From NCBI RefSeq assembly GCF_000003815.2, contig NC_049980.1, positions 8,947,226 to 9,011,225 on the forward strand: a stretch of DNA of 64,000 nucleotides, written 5' to 3'. A program made the position numbers and the translations under genes. The stretch comes from Branchiostoma floridae (Eukaryota; Chordata; Leptocardii; Amphioxiformes; Branchiostomatidae). Shown one piece after another: positions 44,161-57,346 of the stretch. A model generated the notes under the pieces. That model was not told where the DNA came from. It made no database searches and saw nothing but the letters and a program-made list of their open reading frames with translations. Every line of letters starts with the position of its first letter. The first letter of the stretch is position 1.

Positions 44161-46909
44161 CTTATTACTGGATGTCTAATCTTCATCTGCGTACTATAAA
44201 ATAGTTTGTACGACAATCTTTATTATAGATTTTTTCCACAATGTGATCTAAGTAGATGACAAAATGTATTACTTCATCATGTGAACCTTACAAAACAACG
44301 TTGAAATTAGTACATGTACAATGTATGAGTGTGGAATATGTTACTCAAGTCTGACAACCTTCACCTTAGCTGTACGTACTAAGGTAAGGCCAAGGCCTTA
44401 TGATGTATGATGAAATCTGAGACACACACTTCATGTCAAGAGCTATCAATGAACACACAATGAAGAATGATTCCTAATCTGAAGTACATTAATTCTCTAC
44501 TGCGTCAGCTCTCTCAAAAACCTCGTAATATGTCTTAATGTCTTCTTGCGTACTCAAGGACAAGTTCAGCAATACATGACTAACTGTGGAGTGTTTGAAG
44601 CATCATGACTCAACATCAAACCTAAACCAAAGGCCTTCAAGTAAGCATCAAAGCAAGTCCATTGTAACAACCGAGTCGAGGCTGCCGTAACTACAAACAA
44701 CCCGGTAAACAGGCCTCTTGTGTCACCTTTAACAGTTACAAATGACAAGTAGTGGTCCTCAATGTAAGTACTACAGAACACATGACACATATTCACTTTA
44801 CACCCTTTAATCCACAAAGAGGACCTAAAACCTGTTCTCATTGGTTGGCATCAGGCCAAACTGTTTAAAACAAGGGTCTTGTTTTGAAGTTCGGGACAAA
44901 CCAAAGAATCTGGCCTTCACATTCTGACAAACTGTTGCCTTGCAATTGGGAGGCAAACCTTTCCACCCAGGAGTTCAAGGCTTGCCATACCCTGCACTTT
45001 GCCATACAGACAGTGAGCAAGGTGGGCGTAAGATGCCGAGTGGAAGTTCCCCCAAAGTATAGCATGCACATTTCAGGTAAGACATTTCGCTTTTATTTCT
45101 TATTATGGTAATATCTTCATAGCAGACATCATCCAAGTTAAAAGTCCCAATATATGCATATGATACAAAATGTACATCTTGTGTGCATTTCAGGAAGCTG
45201 AAAAATGGTAAGCGCACAAATGACCCACGTGCCATATGCAATCATAGCATTTATTTGCCTACAAGTTTGCAATGTTTAGAGTAACACTGTTTCCAAAGAT
45301 AAATGAATGCTTACAAGTAATTACAAGTTGGTATTAGCTGAGGTAATCTTCTTACTCGAATCCTGCATTTTTCAGTGTCGTCTTAGCAAAATCCTAAGCA
45401 GCCTACTACATTTAGTTGTTTGGGTTACTAATTCCATGCATTTATCCTCAATGTTAAAAGGTCATACCACACACTTACTGTTTTCAACTGATGTATAGTA
45501 AAGCTAAAGGCAGTGCTTACGTAAGAAGAATATTCCCTTGGTATATGTACATTGTGCAAGATTGAGACAAGATTATATATTAGAAATCTGCAGTGTTTTA
45601 GAAAACTCACTCCTGAGGATCTGAAGACACTTGTCTTTCATATCTGAGGTAGATCATCATCATCATTATTCTACATTTATGTAGTTCGCCCTCAAGAAAA
45701 CTATCAAACTACGTGAGAGAATATTTTAACATGATACCATTTTTCAAAGGATGTATGAACTAGCCACTTCTACTGTTGTTTCCACCTTGTAACTTTTTAT
45801 CTTTCATTCCCTTTGCAATATTTCATATCAAGACATAAATCTATTCATGAATGCCTGTTTGAGTGATTGCTTGCTTAGCAGCCAGGTTGAGATTTCGGTA
45901 TGGATCCGTTTCCATTTCATCTGGTTCAGGGCAATCTGTTTCATATCAAAGTGGCCAATCTATCTTTGCTGACACTCTAACCTACCCAGTCAAAAGGAGG
46001 CTTTCAAGTGTGGTGAACTATTCCATCTTAGTGCATCTGGGAGATGCAAGTAATACTTTCTTTTCCAGGAACTGTACTTTGATACAGATCTGATATATAG
46101 TCTTTTGTCATCAGTGAAGGGGAAATAATTCTTAGGCAACAAATGATAGTAGGAAATATGCTTAGATCTTGCTTTATGCAACACATAATATGTACAGAGT
46201 TATATAAATATTTGTTGCCTATCTACAAAGTTTTTATTCTAGTATTATTTCTAGCCTTTGCTTCTTCATATGCTTCTAATTGGAATTGTCAACTTCTGAT
46301 CAAACAAATCTGACTATCATCTAGAGATTACTAATTTATTGAAAAGTTTGTTTGTTGACCACGTTGTGGCCTACATTCCATCTGTCTAAAAATGGATTCG
46401 GAGGTACCTGAGTGATGAAGGATAACGGAAAACATAGTGAAATTTGTTACAGAGTACAGAGTACAGTGTATCAGAAAAGTAAATGTAGTTATAGCTATGG
46501 TACAATGTGCACATATGGTCTGTAGAACATCATATTTTAGTCTTTGACACAGGTCAGTCTTTTGGTGTCCAGGTATGAAATATCATGAGGAGCAAAAATT
46601 TGGTTGACAGATTTTGGTATCATCTATATTGTATTCAAAATGAGGAGACAATCCAAGATGTGCTTTCCAATCACAATTTAGGTTAGAATGCCGTGCATTT
46701 TTGGTGTGATGTGCCAATAGTTCAAATGTGGAGTTCATCCTCATGCATTATATACCTGGACATCACATAAGCAAAGGAGGTAGAAGTCGTAGAGCGGTCT
46801 TGTTGTCAGTAAAGTACAGCCTACGGCAGTACAGTCTGGTGAGGCAAAGGATGCCTTAATGCAGTCTGGGTTTGTTGAGTTTCTGTTTGTCCTGAGTCAT
46901 TCAGTCCAT

Positions 46910-47045
46910 AAGGTTCAGTCCAGTCTAGTCCAGTCGTGTGTTGTTGCAGTCCACCCACAGTGATACCCTGATCTCAGGAGTAGTTAGGGTCTGTCCAGTC
47001 ATAATAGTTCATGTCAGGTTCCGTCCACAGTCCAGTCATAGCGTC
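46910..47045. repeat. CAGTCC-rich simple-sequence patch
   Basis: cagtccagtctagtccagtc and related words recur about ten times. Confidence 0.6.
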
Positions 47046-47881
47046 CGTCAAGATGTCCCCGAGGTATCGCCTTCTGACCAGGTGTCCACAATAGGATTTC
47101 TATAGTCAGCAATGAAAGACATAAATGTCTATACTTTTCATTTTGTTATTTCCTTTTGCTGTGTTTGTTTTCTTTCTTCCTCCTAGCAGAAAAGGTTTAC
47201 GGAAAAGGCTAGGCTGTCTACCTGGGCTGTCTACCTGGACTGGCTATCATGTCAGGCTACTCAGAAACCCCCATTCATAGCCTTTATTCTTTTTTTTCAC
47301 TGGCACACACTACTTTGGGGTGAGCCTAATGGTATATTATTGCGTGCGAGTAGCTTGACAGAAGGCCATAGGAAAAACAATCTGCTTTCTAGTTTGCCTT
47401 TAATCTGCTTTTGTCAATCAAGTCAGTTGATCTACCATGATAGTCTAAGTTGCATCTACAATACATATTGTATCCTGTTTGGACAGTTCTCCATATACGC
47501 AGGTGCATGAATCTTCAGAATCTATTTCAACCTTCAAGTTATCACTTAATGATGTGATTAACAAGCCAGACGTTGTAACGGCTTGGAGATGTCAAGCGTT
47601 GATAAATCAGAGGCAATGCTTGACGCTGAAGTTCTTTTGAAATCATCATGAATTATTCTCATAGCTTCTTGAAGTAGTCAGACTTTCATCTACCCTGAGT
47701 CTTTCTCTGTGTGTATTCGTTACTCATCATTTATCATCAATGTCAACGGCAGTGTTCCTTTAAGCGACGCCGACATCAAATCTGACACATAACGATAAGC
47801 CCTTTAAATAAGCTTTCCACGTCTATTCATCATCCTGTACAAAGTCTCAATCATTTCCTCTTCAAATGATGTAAGACTGAG

Positions 47882-48975
47882 TTACTTCCAGGGATGTCTA
47901 GATAGGAACAACTCTTTCTCCTTCCTGGTGTATTTTTGTGTACGAAGGAGATTTTTGTTCTGAGCTTCAGGGCCTTTCTTTGCCAAGGCATGGTCAAAGT
48001 AAAAGGATGCGACATCCGTAAGCCACTGCCAGCCTTCGTTGTCACTGTCCGAAATGACCGCATTTTCAGTTTCCAGATTTTGCATGTTTTGAATCGAGCC
48101 ATGAAAACCACTAGAGGGGCAATGCTGTGTCATAGCTAACTCTATTGCATCATCATACACAGTGGGGCTTCCCGCAAAAAGCTCAATATCCTCAGGCACT
48201 TGACTCTCCACATCACTGTCCTCAAATGTATCACTGTAAACAAACTCATGAAGGAGTTCGCCTTTATCCAGCATAATGTCAAACTCCTTGTTGCCAGATT
48301 TGAACAGGTCTGTAGATTTACGGGAAATATTGTCCAGGTCATCTTCTGTTTTTTCTAAATCCTCTGACTTGACTGACATGAGCAGACTTGGAGTTTTACC
48401 AACAAAATCAAAGGGTAGATCATCATCTTTAGGTAGTTGAATCAGGCGACCTTTTGGTGTTCCTTTTGCCTGTCTCAAAATACCATTCATGCTATGTTCT
48501 TTGGTTTCCACACCGCCTTTCTGGGTATTTTGTTTTAAAGGACCTTTTTGCCTCCCTTTTTCTTCTTGCAAGCAACCTTCATGTTTAGTCTTTCCTTGGC
48601 GCAAATAATCTTTCTGATTACAATTTTCACGTTCAGAACAAGCCTGCAGGTTGCTGTTTTGTAGTTCAAAAGAAACTTCTGAGGTAGCATTTTCTGTTTG
48701 TAACCAACCCTCCAGATTACTCTTCCCAAATTGATTCTCTTCAAGCAGCCACAGGGTCACTTTTGTTTCTAATGGATTATGGTAGACGACTTCCCCTAGG
48801 CCTGCGGCTGCTTTCTGTTTGTTTCTCTTCTTTTGGGTTTTTCTCTTTCCTTGGTGCTGAAATGTCAGTGCGATACCTTTGTGGACTCCCTGGTCAGATT
48901 TGATACCTGAAAGGGGTGCCTTGTCTTCCTGGAGGGGTTGCACAGCCGCTGTGTTTTCACGTTGCCAGCCATCAA
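47882..48975 (-). CDS. Alternative terminal exon with stop, about 364 residues, function unknown
   Basis: A very strong acceptor (long C/T tract ending ccttggctag) precedes TTGATGGCTGG; the frame then runs without a break to TAA at 47884-47882. The exon needs one base from upstream, exactly what the DCX exon (phase 1, final A) supplies, giving PKKS then IDGWQRENT. The first half is Lys/Gln-rich, the second acidic (KSEDLEKTEDDLDNISRK; DTFEDSDVESQVPEDIELF) and it ends in a short aromatic-basic segment (WQWLTDVASFYFDHALAKKG). No known domain is recognised. Candidate polyadenylation signals on the minus strand are ATTAAA at 47404-47399 and AATAAA at 47288-47283. Likely the end of a short isoform lacking PLAT repeats. 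Confidence 0.66.
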
Positions 48976-51826
48976 CTAGCCAAGGAAGGGGGGAAGTGGG
49001 GCAACATGTTACAGATATGACAACAGGACCTAGCAGAAAGTACTAATTCTACTGATGAAATGAAGCTTTACAGACCATATGTGCAACATACATTACGACG
49101 CCTAAGTTACTGATGGTACAATTATGATTATTGATTTCTACAAAGAACTGTATTTTTTAACATAATCTGACACTCCCTATTGTTATGATTCATAAGTTGC
49201 AATGGTAAGGGCACTACAAGTTCAATGCCATTGAAAGGCTCAACAAGTTTGTTTTTCACATATCCCAGGCCTGCTTCAGAGACAACAGAGACTGAAGTGC
49301 CCACAGCCCAGTACTACAGAGCTCAATTGGCTGTGACCACCCTCCCAACAACAATTGTTGGAACACCACTACATCTACTAAAAGAGGGGAAGATTTTGAA
49401 GAGTTTGCAGTGAGGAGCCACTTGAAGTCTCTTGCCTGTTCCGACAAGAGCTGAACATTATCTATATGCAGTAACATGTAGACCAAAATGTTCTGAATTT
49501 AGACGACAAAATGTACTGAAACATTGGGGGATACAAAGGTTGACAATATTGCACTGGAGCAACATGCCATTATTGTTCTTGTTCAACTCACATCAGAATG
49601 GCGATGCTACTCTTAAAAACAAATAAGAGTGTCCTTTACAACTGAGGATGCTTTACGAGTGCGAACTTTTGTAAAATCAAAGTACACTTTTCAGGCTGAG
49701 AGCACTCGCTGCGGACTTCCATTCACGCACTACACTCTTCAAAAAGCAGTTGTGCTCTTCAATTTTGCACAAGGTCCTTCATTTTCTTTGAAGATAAGTG
49801 CATAAATGTTGCAACTGAGTAGGGTAACGGTATGGACTGTCAGTTTGCGGGAGCTTGAGTGTATGATTTATACGTTTGCAGTCAATACTTTGACAGGTCT
49901 GAAAAGCTTTAAGGCTGGCTGTATGAATCCTGTAAGGGCAAAGCTATTCAATGTACTACACTTGCCTATGTTTTAGACTGGCTGGTCTTGAGCGATAACA
50001 GGAACATGTACTGATTAGGTTTGATATGACACAATATGGACTACATTATTCTTGTGCAGCATTACCCTCTTACATGTAACAGTTATTCTAAAATAGGCAG
50101 GATAATTGTATGATAGACTCTTGCATTAGGGAACCTTCCTAAATGACCCGAATCAAAATGTAAGCTATATCATGGATTTTACACTACAATTATGCCTTAT
50201 AATCAAATGTACATTTATTTCCTTTCCCTGGGTCTATTCTGAACCAAGAACTGTTAAGATGGTAAATATGTGCATTATGCTAATTTTGAAATGTTTTATT
50301 TTTATCTTTCAGTTGGTACAATATATTAGAAGAAAAGGTCTATATAGAGCTATTTTGAAATTCATCATTGTTATCAGTAAACATTTTATCTATGCATAAA
50401 CATCTTTATTGATAATTTGTATCTTTTGCTGTTTTTGGACACAGAACATACATGTAAGTCACACATCTAAAATAATTTACGTTATGATTTTCCCTTATAC
50501 TCATCAAAAGATTTCTGTCAGATAGTCCTTGAACAATTTGTTACAAATATATAATGTAGCAATGTGATCTATATTTTACCAAATACACTCAATCTGTTTT
50601 GATTTTAACACTTCAGTGTTCAAAAGTTTTATTTTCAAGGTGTCTATCTTAAAGGTTCTATTTTTTGTGCTTCTGCAATTTGGTAATTCCATATGCTCAG
50701 CACCTCTCACCACTGAGTGCCAGGAAGATGTATGGGACACTGACAAGGAATGTACAATGTAGGTCTAAGGTCCCAAAAGGTTATCTCATTTCCTGTTTTC
50801 AATTCCTGTTATTACCCGTTGCCTGACACTAAAATATAGGAGCCAATGGAAAGATGCTGTTTAGTCATACTGAAAAGGAGAATAGCTAGAGAAAGAATGC
50901 ATTGTTTTTATGATTGTATTGATGTCAGCAGCTACTGTAGAGATGTATATAATCAACTTAAAATTATTGAAGAAAATATTATATTTTTATTTTCCATTTT
51001 AATATATTTTGCTACATGTGACATTAATATATTTTGATACATGTGACACTTTACACATGCAATGTAGGGTTTGCAGAACATTGCTAGAAATCAATTTTGC
51101 AATACTTCATTTGCATAATTAATTGGAAAGTGCTATTATTTTTAGGGATAACTAATAGGACATCACACTTGCGACAAACAGACATGTAAGGTAATTAAAG
51201 GTGACCATCACCATACATGTTCCAAACATCACCAAATGACATCTGCACATTTGGACATAATGAGGAACATCCTACTAGAATTTTGCAATAAAATTTCCAA
51301 AGAACATATTTCATGAGATCCTTGACTTATTGTCTATCATTTATTAATCATGGGTTTTATCTTATTTTTGGAGACAGTCTTTTATTCAAGATATGCTGCC
51401 TGAAGTGGAGATTATTGATGATTCATTATGAAACTGGAAATCTCTCACACAGAGGGACGGATCAATCATAAAAGAAACCCATCTGCCATTTCCAGCTTGT
51501 CGATCACCTGTGAATAACACTGACATTCTTTGGATAAACAAGATTCACCGAAGATTGATCTGAGCAAAGCTTTTTATCCTTTTCCTGGTGAAAGCACTCC
51601 ACACAGTTTCACAGACACATTGAGGGAAGCGTCAACAGCTGGTACTGACGTCAATGGATCCTCTGCCCTTTTGACGGACAGGAAATTGAAACACCCACAG
51701 ATGGATGTGTAAGACAGGCCCAAATATGCAGCTTGTTTTTCATGCCATAACCAGCTGTACAGAGAAGGCATAGACGCCCCTCAGCATCTCAAATTTATAA
51801 CTTTCATACATTGCTAACAGCAAAAC

Positions 51827-52526
51827 GAGTCAGAAAACTTGCATCAACTTTGCAAATAGGGTAATACTATATTAGTCATCTGCCTAACATTACATGTAGT
51901 GTGCTCTGAAGGAATGAGTGGATATAAGGCAAAATATAATTATGCAGATCTTAAACCAGTCTGAGTGCACATTTGCACCAGAGAATTGAGTGGAAAAATG
52001 AGTCAGGATACTTCCATCAACACTCTTTGCAAATGGGGTATCTGTTTGTCATCTGCCTACATGTAGTGTGCTCGGAAGGAATGACTGGAAATGAGACAAA
52101 ATAAATGTACACAGATTTTATGCCAGTCTGAAGTCTCTACATAACACAGTTGCACTTGAAAATTGATGTCAGAAAAAAACGAGTCAGAAAACTTCCATCA
52201 ACACTCTTTGCAAATGGGGTATCTGTTAAGTCATCTGCCTACATGTAGTTTGCACGGAAGGAATGACTGGATATGAGACAAAATAAATGTACACAGATTT
52301 TATGCCAGTCTGATGTATCTACACAACACATTTGCTCTTGAGAATTGAACGGAAAACAAGTCAGAAAACTTCCATCAATGCTCTTTGCAAATGGGGTATC
52401 TGTTAAGTCATCTGCCTACATGTAGTGTGCTCGGAAGGAATAACTGGATATGAGACAAAATAAATGTAGACAGATTTTATGCCAGTCTGATGTATCTACA
52501 CAACACATTTGCACTTGAGAATTTAC
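51827..52526. repeat. Four-copy tandem array, about 177-bp unit
   Basis: Units start near 51827, 52000, 52181 and 52358 with agtcagaaaacttccatcaa, then ctttgcaaatggggtatctg, catctgcctacatgtagt, ggaaggaatgactgg, gattttatgccagtctga. The first copy is the most diverged. Confidence 0.85.
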
Positions 52527-52888
52527 AAGGTTGCACCTCAATTTGACAAGGGAATGGATATCAACAGCTCAATGCACTGTCTTTGCATGTTATACATTCA
52601 CACCTGCTATATATGCTGACAACCATACTCAGCACAATATCCATAGTGAAACAAATTGTATCTAATGAGATAAAATGACAAAATGTCAATCACTTGTGAA
52701 ATATAATACAGACTTAGGTTTATTGCTTAACAAAGAACACACTCAACTAAAAAGTATCATATCAACTGGGTGTAAGTGAGGTACATGTATTTTGTCATAC
52801 ACCTGTCCAATATTACTATTATCATCTTATTCTACATCTAATTCTGGTTGGACTTCACCCATAGGGTAAACTATATTGTTTAAAAAAA

Positions 52889-52970
52889 ATGGTGGTTTCA
52901 AACTGCAATGATTTGAAAATATTGCAACTTAAACAGTACCACAGTCTATCGACTTGATATCCCTAAATAC
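52889..52970. mobile_element. MITE family 2, copy 3
   Basis: ggtggtttcaaactgcaatg ... cagtctatcgacttgatatc. Confidence 0.5.
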
Positions 52971-53147
52971 CCATAAAGGCAAACTAACTAAAACTAAAAG
53001 TGTTCACAGCCATATTGTCATGTATCAATTCAGTAGTTTAGCATCAGGAATTTAAATGTCATGAGTGAGTATACATTCTTAATAACCTCTATTATTTGAT
53101 ACATCAATGAAAGTCTGGGTAACTTGTTATGCCAAATAGTAAGATAA

Positions 53148-53630
53148 TCAAACTGGATATGATTTTGGAAATAGTCTGAGATTTTAACTCCTGTTGTACT
53201 CAAACAAAAGGTTTGTGTTAAGTGACTTAAATTTGTCTAAAATCTGTTTCATAATCTGACTATCTAAAAGTTTTCTCTAACTTATTCAACATCACAGTCT
53301 CATAATTCCACTGGATGCCATAGTGCCGCCATATATGAAAAATACATGTCATGAGTGAATTTAAAACGAATTGTAAATGTATATACACAGATAACGTTTT
53401 TCATATGTAGGTTTTCAAGACAATATTGAAAAAGGCCATCTTTTTTTAATGTGGCAGTATTATGGCACCCAGTTGAATAATGACAGTTGATGTTACAAAA
53501 TTATGAATTCATATATTATTTGGTGGTTATAAACCTGCTGATGTAACTCAGTATCACTGACAAAAGACAGCGAATGTTGTCTGAAACATCTGAACCATGT
53601 CCAAAATCATATCCAGTTGATTTGAGTAAG
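53148..53630. mobile_element. Long MITE family 1 copy
   Basis: Arms tcaaactggatatgatttt (53148) and aaaatcatatccagttga (53602) enclose about 430 bp with cactgacaaaagacagc inside. Confidence 0.6.
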
Positions 53631-55063
53631 TAAATGATACCAGACATTATACCATGTACTCAAATCTAATTGTTTCCAACTCATGCAAAATATCATTTAA
53701 CACTTAAGCTCCCAAACATTCATCTTCAATAGCCTCAAACTTATTTTACATGCAGCGTGTTACAAACTATTGGAAATGGTTTAATTTCAGTAATCACCCT
53801 ACATTGTAATATGGTGCTTTCTATCCATACACAAAAAATTCAATGGCATTTTGAATAGGTGCTATTCTATCACAAAGATAACACTTAAACTTAACTCTAT
53901 CAACTATCAACCTTATAGTACTTACACTTCATGTATGAAAACTAGCCAAAATGATAATGGATTTTCAAAGCGACAAGTAAAAATTGAATCATTAGTAGTC
54001 ATAAAAAATAAATGCACCTAAAATTGCCACATTTTTTATACAAATGTTTCGAATATCCCATGTAAGAAAGCTCAAAAGCATAACTTTTCTTTTGAAACTG
54101 TTGGCCTTGTTTCATGACAGAAAGATCATAATGTCTATGTGGCCTAAGGCTTGGTCAGTGGCTATTTAATGCACAAGACGTAAGATAAGCATTGCACAGG
54201 TATAGACCAATACTTTATCGAATATTAGGTGTAAACCTACACAAAAGTACATGTAAGTACAAAACCATTAACTCAGCGTGGTATCTGACTACAGCATTGC
54301 CGGCGTGCTAAAACGATTACCTTTGCCACGGTAATTGCCGCTTCGGGCACACTAACGCACTTTCCATGTCTGAATTGCTACGCCGTTCAACCTTTGCAGG
54401 ATATGAAATATCTGCTACATTATCTGTTCTGCTTGAAGGTGACTCACTGGAACATTCGCATGAGCACTTGTCATTGCTAACTATACATTCAAAGAAAAAT
54501 CACATTCTATATGCAAAGGTTGAAGGTGAGAACAATATGCATGGTAACCTGATATGACGAGTGCTTAAAAATTTCTCCGCATGCACTTCAGAAGATCGTC
54601 CTCCACTATCATGGTTTAGGTCTAGAAAAACAGTAACTGTTGTCTTTCCAACTATGGTCTTGGAAAAGTCAATAGGTAGGGATTCTCGCCCTTTTTTTAA
54701 TAGCTTTCTAGTGATGAAAAAATAGAGTTTAGTGATGTAAAACCAAATGTATTGGGAATCAATTTTTCACTAGTCTTGTAAATTGAAAAACTGAACAAAG
54801 AAGTGCAACATTTACCACACTCTTTTATATGTACATTGAGCTAGAGAGTGTTTTGAATTTCATCACTCAAATATTAGATCCAAAATGATATTACATCAAG
54901 AAATTTTTGTCTTTTGATGTAGTATTCAACCCCCAAAAGAGGTTAGTTTTTGCAGGTTTTTCTTATGGTTAGTCAGGCAACTGGAAACACAACACTTTCT
55001 ATCCTAGGCCTTACTGTGTGTATTGCTTCTAATGTACCAAATGCCTTGGGGATGACATTACTA

Positions 55064-57346
55064 CTAGCGTCTCCTAACTTTCCTAAAAGGTGTTTGTCGT
55101 CTTAGCCTTTGCCGTCTAGGAGTGCCGTCATGACTCACAGGATCCTTCATTTCCAACAGTCCCCCCGGTCCAAGCCTCTTGTGTTCCAACTCGGTGTCAA
55201 TGTGGTAACTGTGGATCTTGTATAACTCTTGGTAGTCAGACATAGTCTTCTTCTTCTTTTCTTTGGCAAGCCTGAGCTGTAGTGTTTTTGTAGGGAGGGC
55301 GGCTTGTTGAAAGTTGGTGCTCCCTCCAGCAGCACATGTGACTTTCTGAATCATCCGAATGAACATGATCTTTCCCTGCTCATAGAAATGTTCGAGGTGG
55401 TGTAAATCTAATGAAAGGTCCTTGTGGTCTTTTCCTTCTAGCTGGTGGTTGCTTCCTTTATCGGAGATCACCTGCGTCAGCTCTTGGTCGAATTCTCGCT
55501 TGATGCCCTCAAGGCCTTCCATCAGGCGTTTGTGTTCCATCTTCCTGGCATTCAGCACCGAGGACAGGCACCATCCCTCACAAGCCTCCCTTGCTTCCGA
55601 CCAATGCTTCTCCACTACTTTCTTATCTTCTGAGGATACGGTTGGCTTAGACAGAATGACTTTAACACTACGTGGGACCGTCCCCCTCTTTCCATGGTTT
55701 TCTAACTCTTCCACGACTAGCTGAATCTTCATGACCTTCTCGTGTTGTCTGCGGTACATGGAGAAATATTTCTGGACAACACACAGAACCCAGAGTGGGA
55801 TGTGAGGGAAAGTGTCATCTATCAGGACCTTCTTCTTCATCTGTTGGAACTGCTGTCTCTGCGACACCTCGCGGTTCTCACTGGTCCCTCCCATCCCACC
55901 CTGCACGTTTTTTGGAACGGTAGACTCATTGGTTGTAACGTCCTCCAGTTCTGTGTTCTGCACCCCTGGTGCAGTCACTGAAGGTAGTCCTCTTCCATCT
56001 GCTCTAGTCTTCCTTGTCGGTTGATTGCTTCTATGCGTCTCCTTCTCCCTTGTTTGTCTTGTACCACTATTCCTTTTGGTACTTTTCAGTTCAGGTAAGT
56101 GAAGACCGCCTGTCTCTTGTCTCCGCACAAGCCTGGAATCCACTTTGTGACTTTCACTCTGAGCACCATTGACCTTGGGCAGCTGCCCCCTCTTTGGTGC
56201 TGGCACTGATACTTTCTTCCTTTGCTGTTTAGGACCGTGCTCTCGCTTGTTCTGAAGCACGTTCCTCCTACTCCCTTCAGATTTCTGTACGCCATTTGTC
56301 GTTCCTTTCATGATCAGTTGCTGTTGTACATGTATCTCTGTGTTGCTTCCTTCCATGATACCACCTTCTCTGGCAACATAACTGTTCCTCGTCCCCTGTT
56401 CACTGCCTGTGGCAGCTTCTGTTGTGGCCATATCAGCCGTAGAGATCACCAAGCTTTTATTGTCTCTGATTCCTTCCACAGAGTGAGGTGAATGTGGGGT
56501 AATGCCTTCTTTACTTGCAAGTCTCTCATTAGAATCCCTGCTGGATCCAACATCCTCTTTATACAATCTCTTAGACTGGGATTGGCGTGAGCCATGGACC
56601 CTGGGGGTTGGTGTTCTTTGCACGCTCTCAACTTTGACTCCAGCTTGCACATCTTGAGCTTTACGCTTGTTGTCATCTAATCTATCATTGACATCACTCA
56701 CTTGGTCGCTACTCTCCGCGGTGCCACTAAGAGTTTTATCATCGTTGGAGCGTAAACTTTCCGCAGGAGTTCCGGCAGCGCTGCTGCTATCGTCATTCAC
56801 AGACGGGAAGACGTCATTCTTCAAGTTTTTGCCTCCGTCCTCTTTGCTATCATGCAGGGATGGGGATGGCATTTTCTTTATTGCTTCTCCATGTGAAGCC
56901 TTTTGAAGACTGCTTTTACTACTCTGGGCAGGACTAATGTTTTCCACATTGCCTCTATTGCTCTGGGACAGAGAAGTGCCTCCGCTACCATGCTGTTTAT
57001 CACCAGCACCCATAACGCTATCTCCTACATGTGACCTTTCGTTCCCTGACACAACAAAACCAACCATAACTTCCTGTGGCCCTCCCGGCACGCTATAACC
57101 AACATACTCATTACGTTTCCTGACTAGGCTTCTCTTAACAGTCTCCGTGTTTCCATCTGCTAGATCATCATGGTTTTGCAGGGCTTTGTGTCTAATTGTT
57201 CCAGCTGGGGCTTCCCTTGGGCAGCTGCCATTCTGTTTAGAACCTGGGACTTTGCAAGGCAGCTTGTCAGGACAGACTACGCTCCTGTTGCCTGCAGCTG
57301 CTCTGCTATCATCGCCGCCATGCTGGATGAAATTTGCAGAAATCAT
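55064..57346 (-). CDS. Orphan ORF of about 760 residues, nested gene or alternative terminal exon
   Basis: Open from an ATG at 57346 to TAG at 55064; the frame stays open about 50 nt upstream of the ATG until an in-frame TAA. Residues 1-510 are low-complexity, rich in Ser, Lys, Gln and Gly with many basic dipeptides. Residues about 514-760 look folded and mostly helical (DTFPHIPLWVLCVVQKYF, then a charged helix QHEKVMKIQLVVEEL), and the tail is very basic (RRQRLRRQTPFRKVRRR). I do not recognise it. It lies in the intron between the DCX exon and PLAT 1. A possible acceptor (aaagtcccag at 57244-57250) would give phase 1 and allow splicing from the DCX exon. Alternatively it is an intronless gene with its own start; a YY1-like AAAATGGC lies upstream at 57503. 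An ATTAAA signal lies about 365 nt past the stop (54696-54701). Confidence 0.6.
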   Translation of the reverse strand: MISANFIQHGGDDSRAAAGNRSVVCPDKLPCKVPGSKQNGSCPREAPAGTIRHKALQNHDDLADGNTETVKRSLVRKRNEYVGYSVPGGPQEVMVGFVVSGNERSHVGDSVMGAGDKQHGSGGTSLSQSNRGNVENISPAQSSKSSLQKASHGEAIKKMPSPSLHDSKEDGGKNLKNDVFPSVNDDSSSAAGTPAESLRSNDDKTLSGTAESSDQVSDVNDRLDDNKRKAQDVQAGVKVESVQRTPTPRVHGSRQSQSKRLYKEDVGSSRDSNERLASKEGITPHSPHSVEGIRDNKSLVISTADMATTEAATGSEQGTRNSYVAREGGIMEGSNTEIHVQQQLIMKGTTNGVQKSEGSRRNVLQNKREHGPKQQRKKVSVPAPKRGQLPKVNGAQSESHKVDSRLVRRQETGGLHLPELKSTKRNSGTRQTREKETHRSNQPTRKTRADGRGLPSVTAPGVQNTELEDVTTNESTVPKNVQGGMGGTSENREVSQRQQFQQMKKKVLIDDTFPHIPLWVLCVVQKYFSMYRRQHEKVMKIQLVVEELENHGKRGTVPRSVKVILSKPTVSSEDKKVVEKHWSEAREACEGWCLSSVLNARKMEHKRLMEGLEGIKREFDQELTQVISDKGSNHQLEGKDHKDLSLDLHHLEHFYEQGKIMFIRMIQKVTCAAGGSTNFQQAALPTKTLQLRLAKEKKKKTMSDYQELYKIHSYHIDTELEHKRLGPGGLLEMKDPVSHDGTPRRQRLRRQTPFRKVRRR
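55551..55571 (+). promoter_or_regulatory. RE1-like motif inside the orphan ORF
   Basis: TTCAGCACCGAGGACAGG; read on the minus strand it encodes LSSVLNA in the helical C-terminal region, so it may be coincidental. Confidence 0.3.

Larger units (their letters stand above)
43757..47881. other. Left part of the 15.4-kb intron
   Basis: Contains one palindromic MITE (44030-44160) and a CAGTCC-rich simple-sequence patch (46910-47045). No coding exon could be supported on either strand. It would include the 3' UTR of the terminal exon ending at 47882. Confidence 0.5.
48976..55063. other. Middle part of the large intron
   Basis: Holds a four-copy tandem array (51827-52526), two MITE copies (52889, 53148) and otherwise AT-rich sequence with no supported gene. 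Confidence 0.5.

Noticed and set aside
51827..52526. CRISPR-like array
   Set aside because: Eukaryotic context; units are long, contiguous and diverged with no unique spacers.
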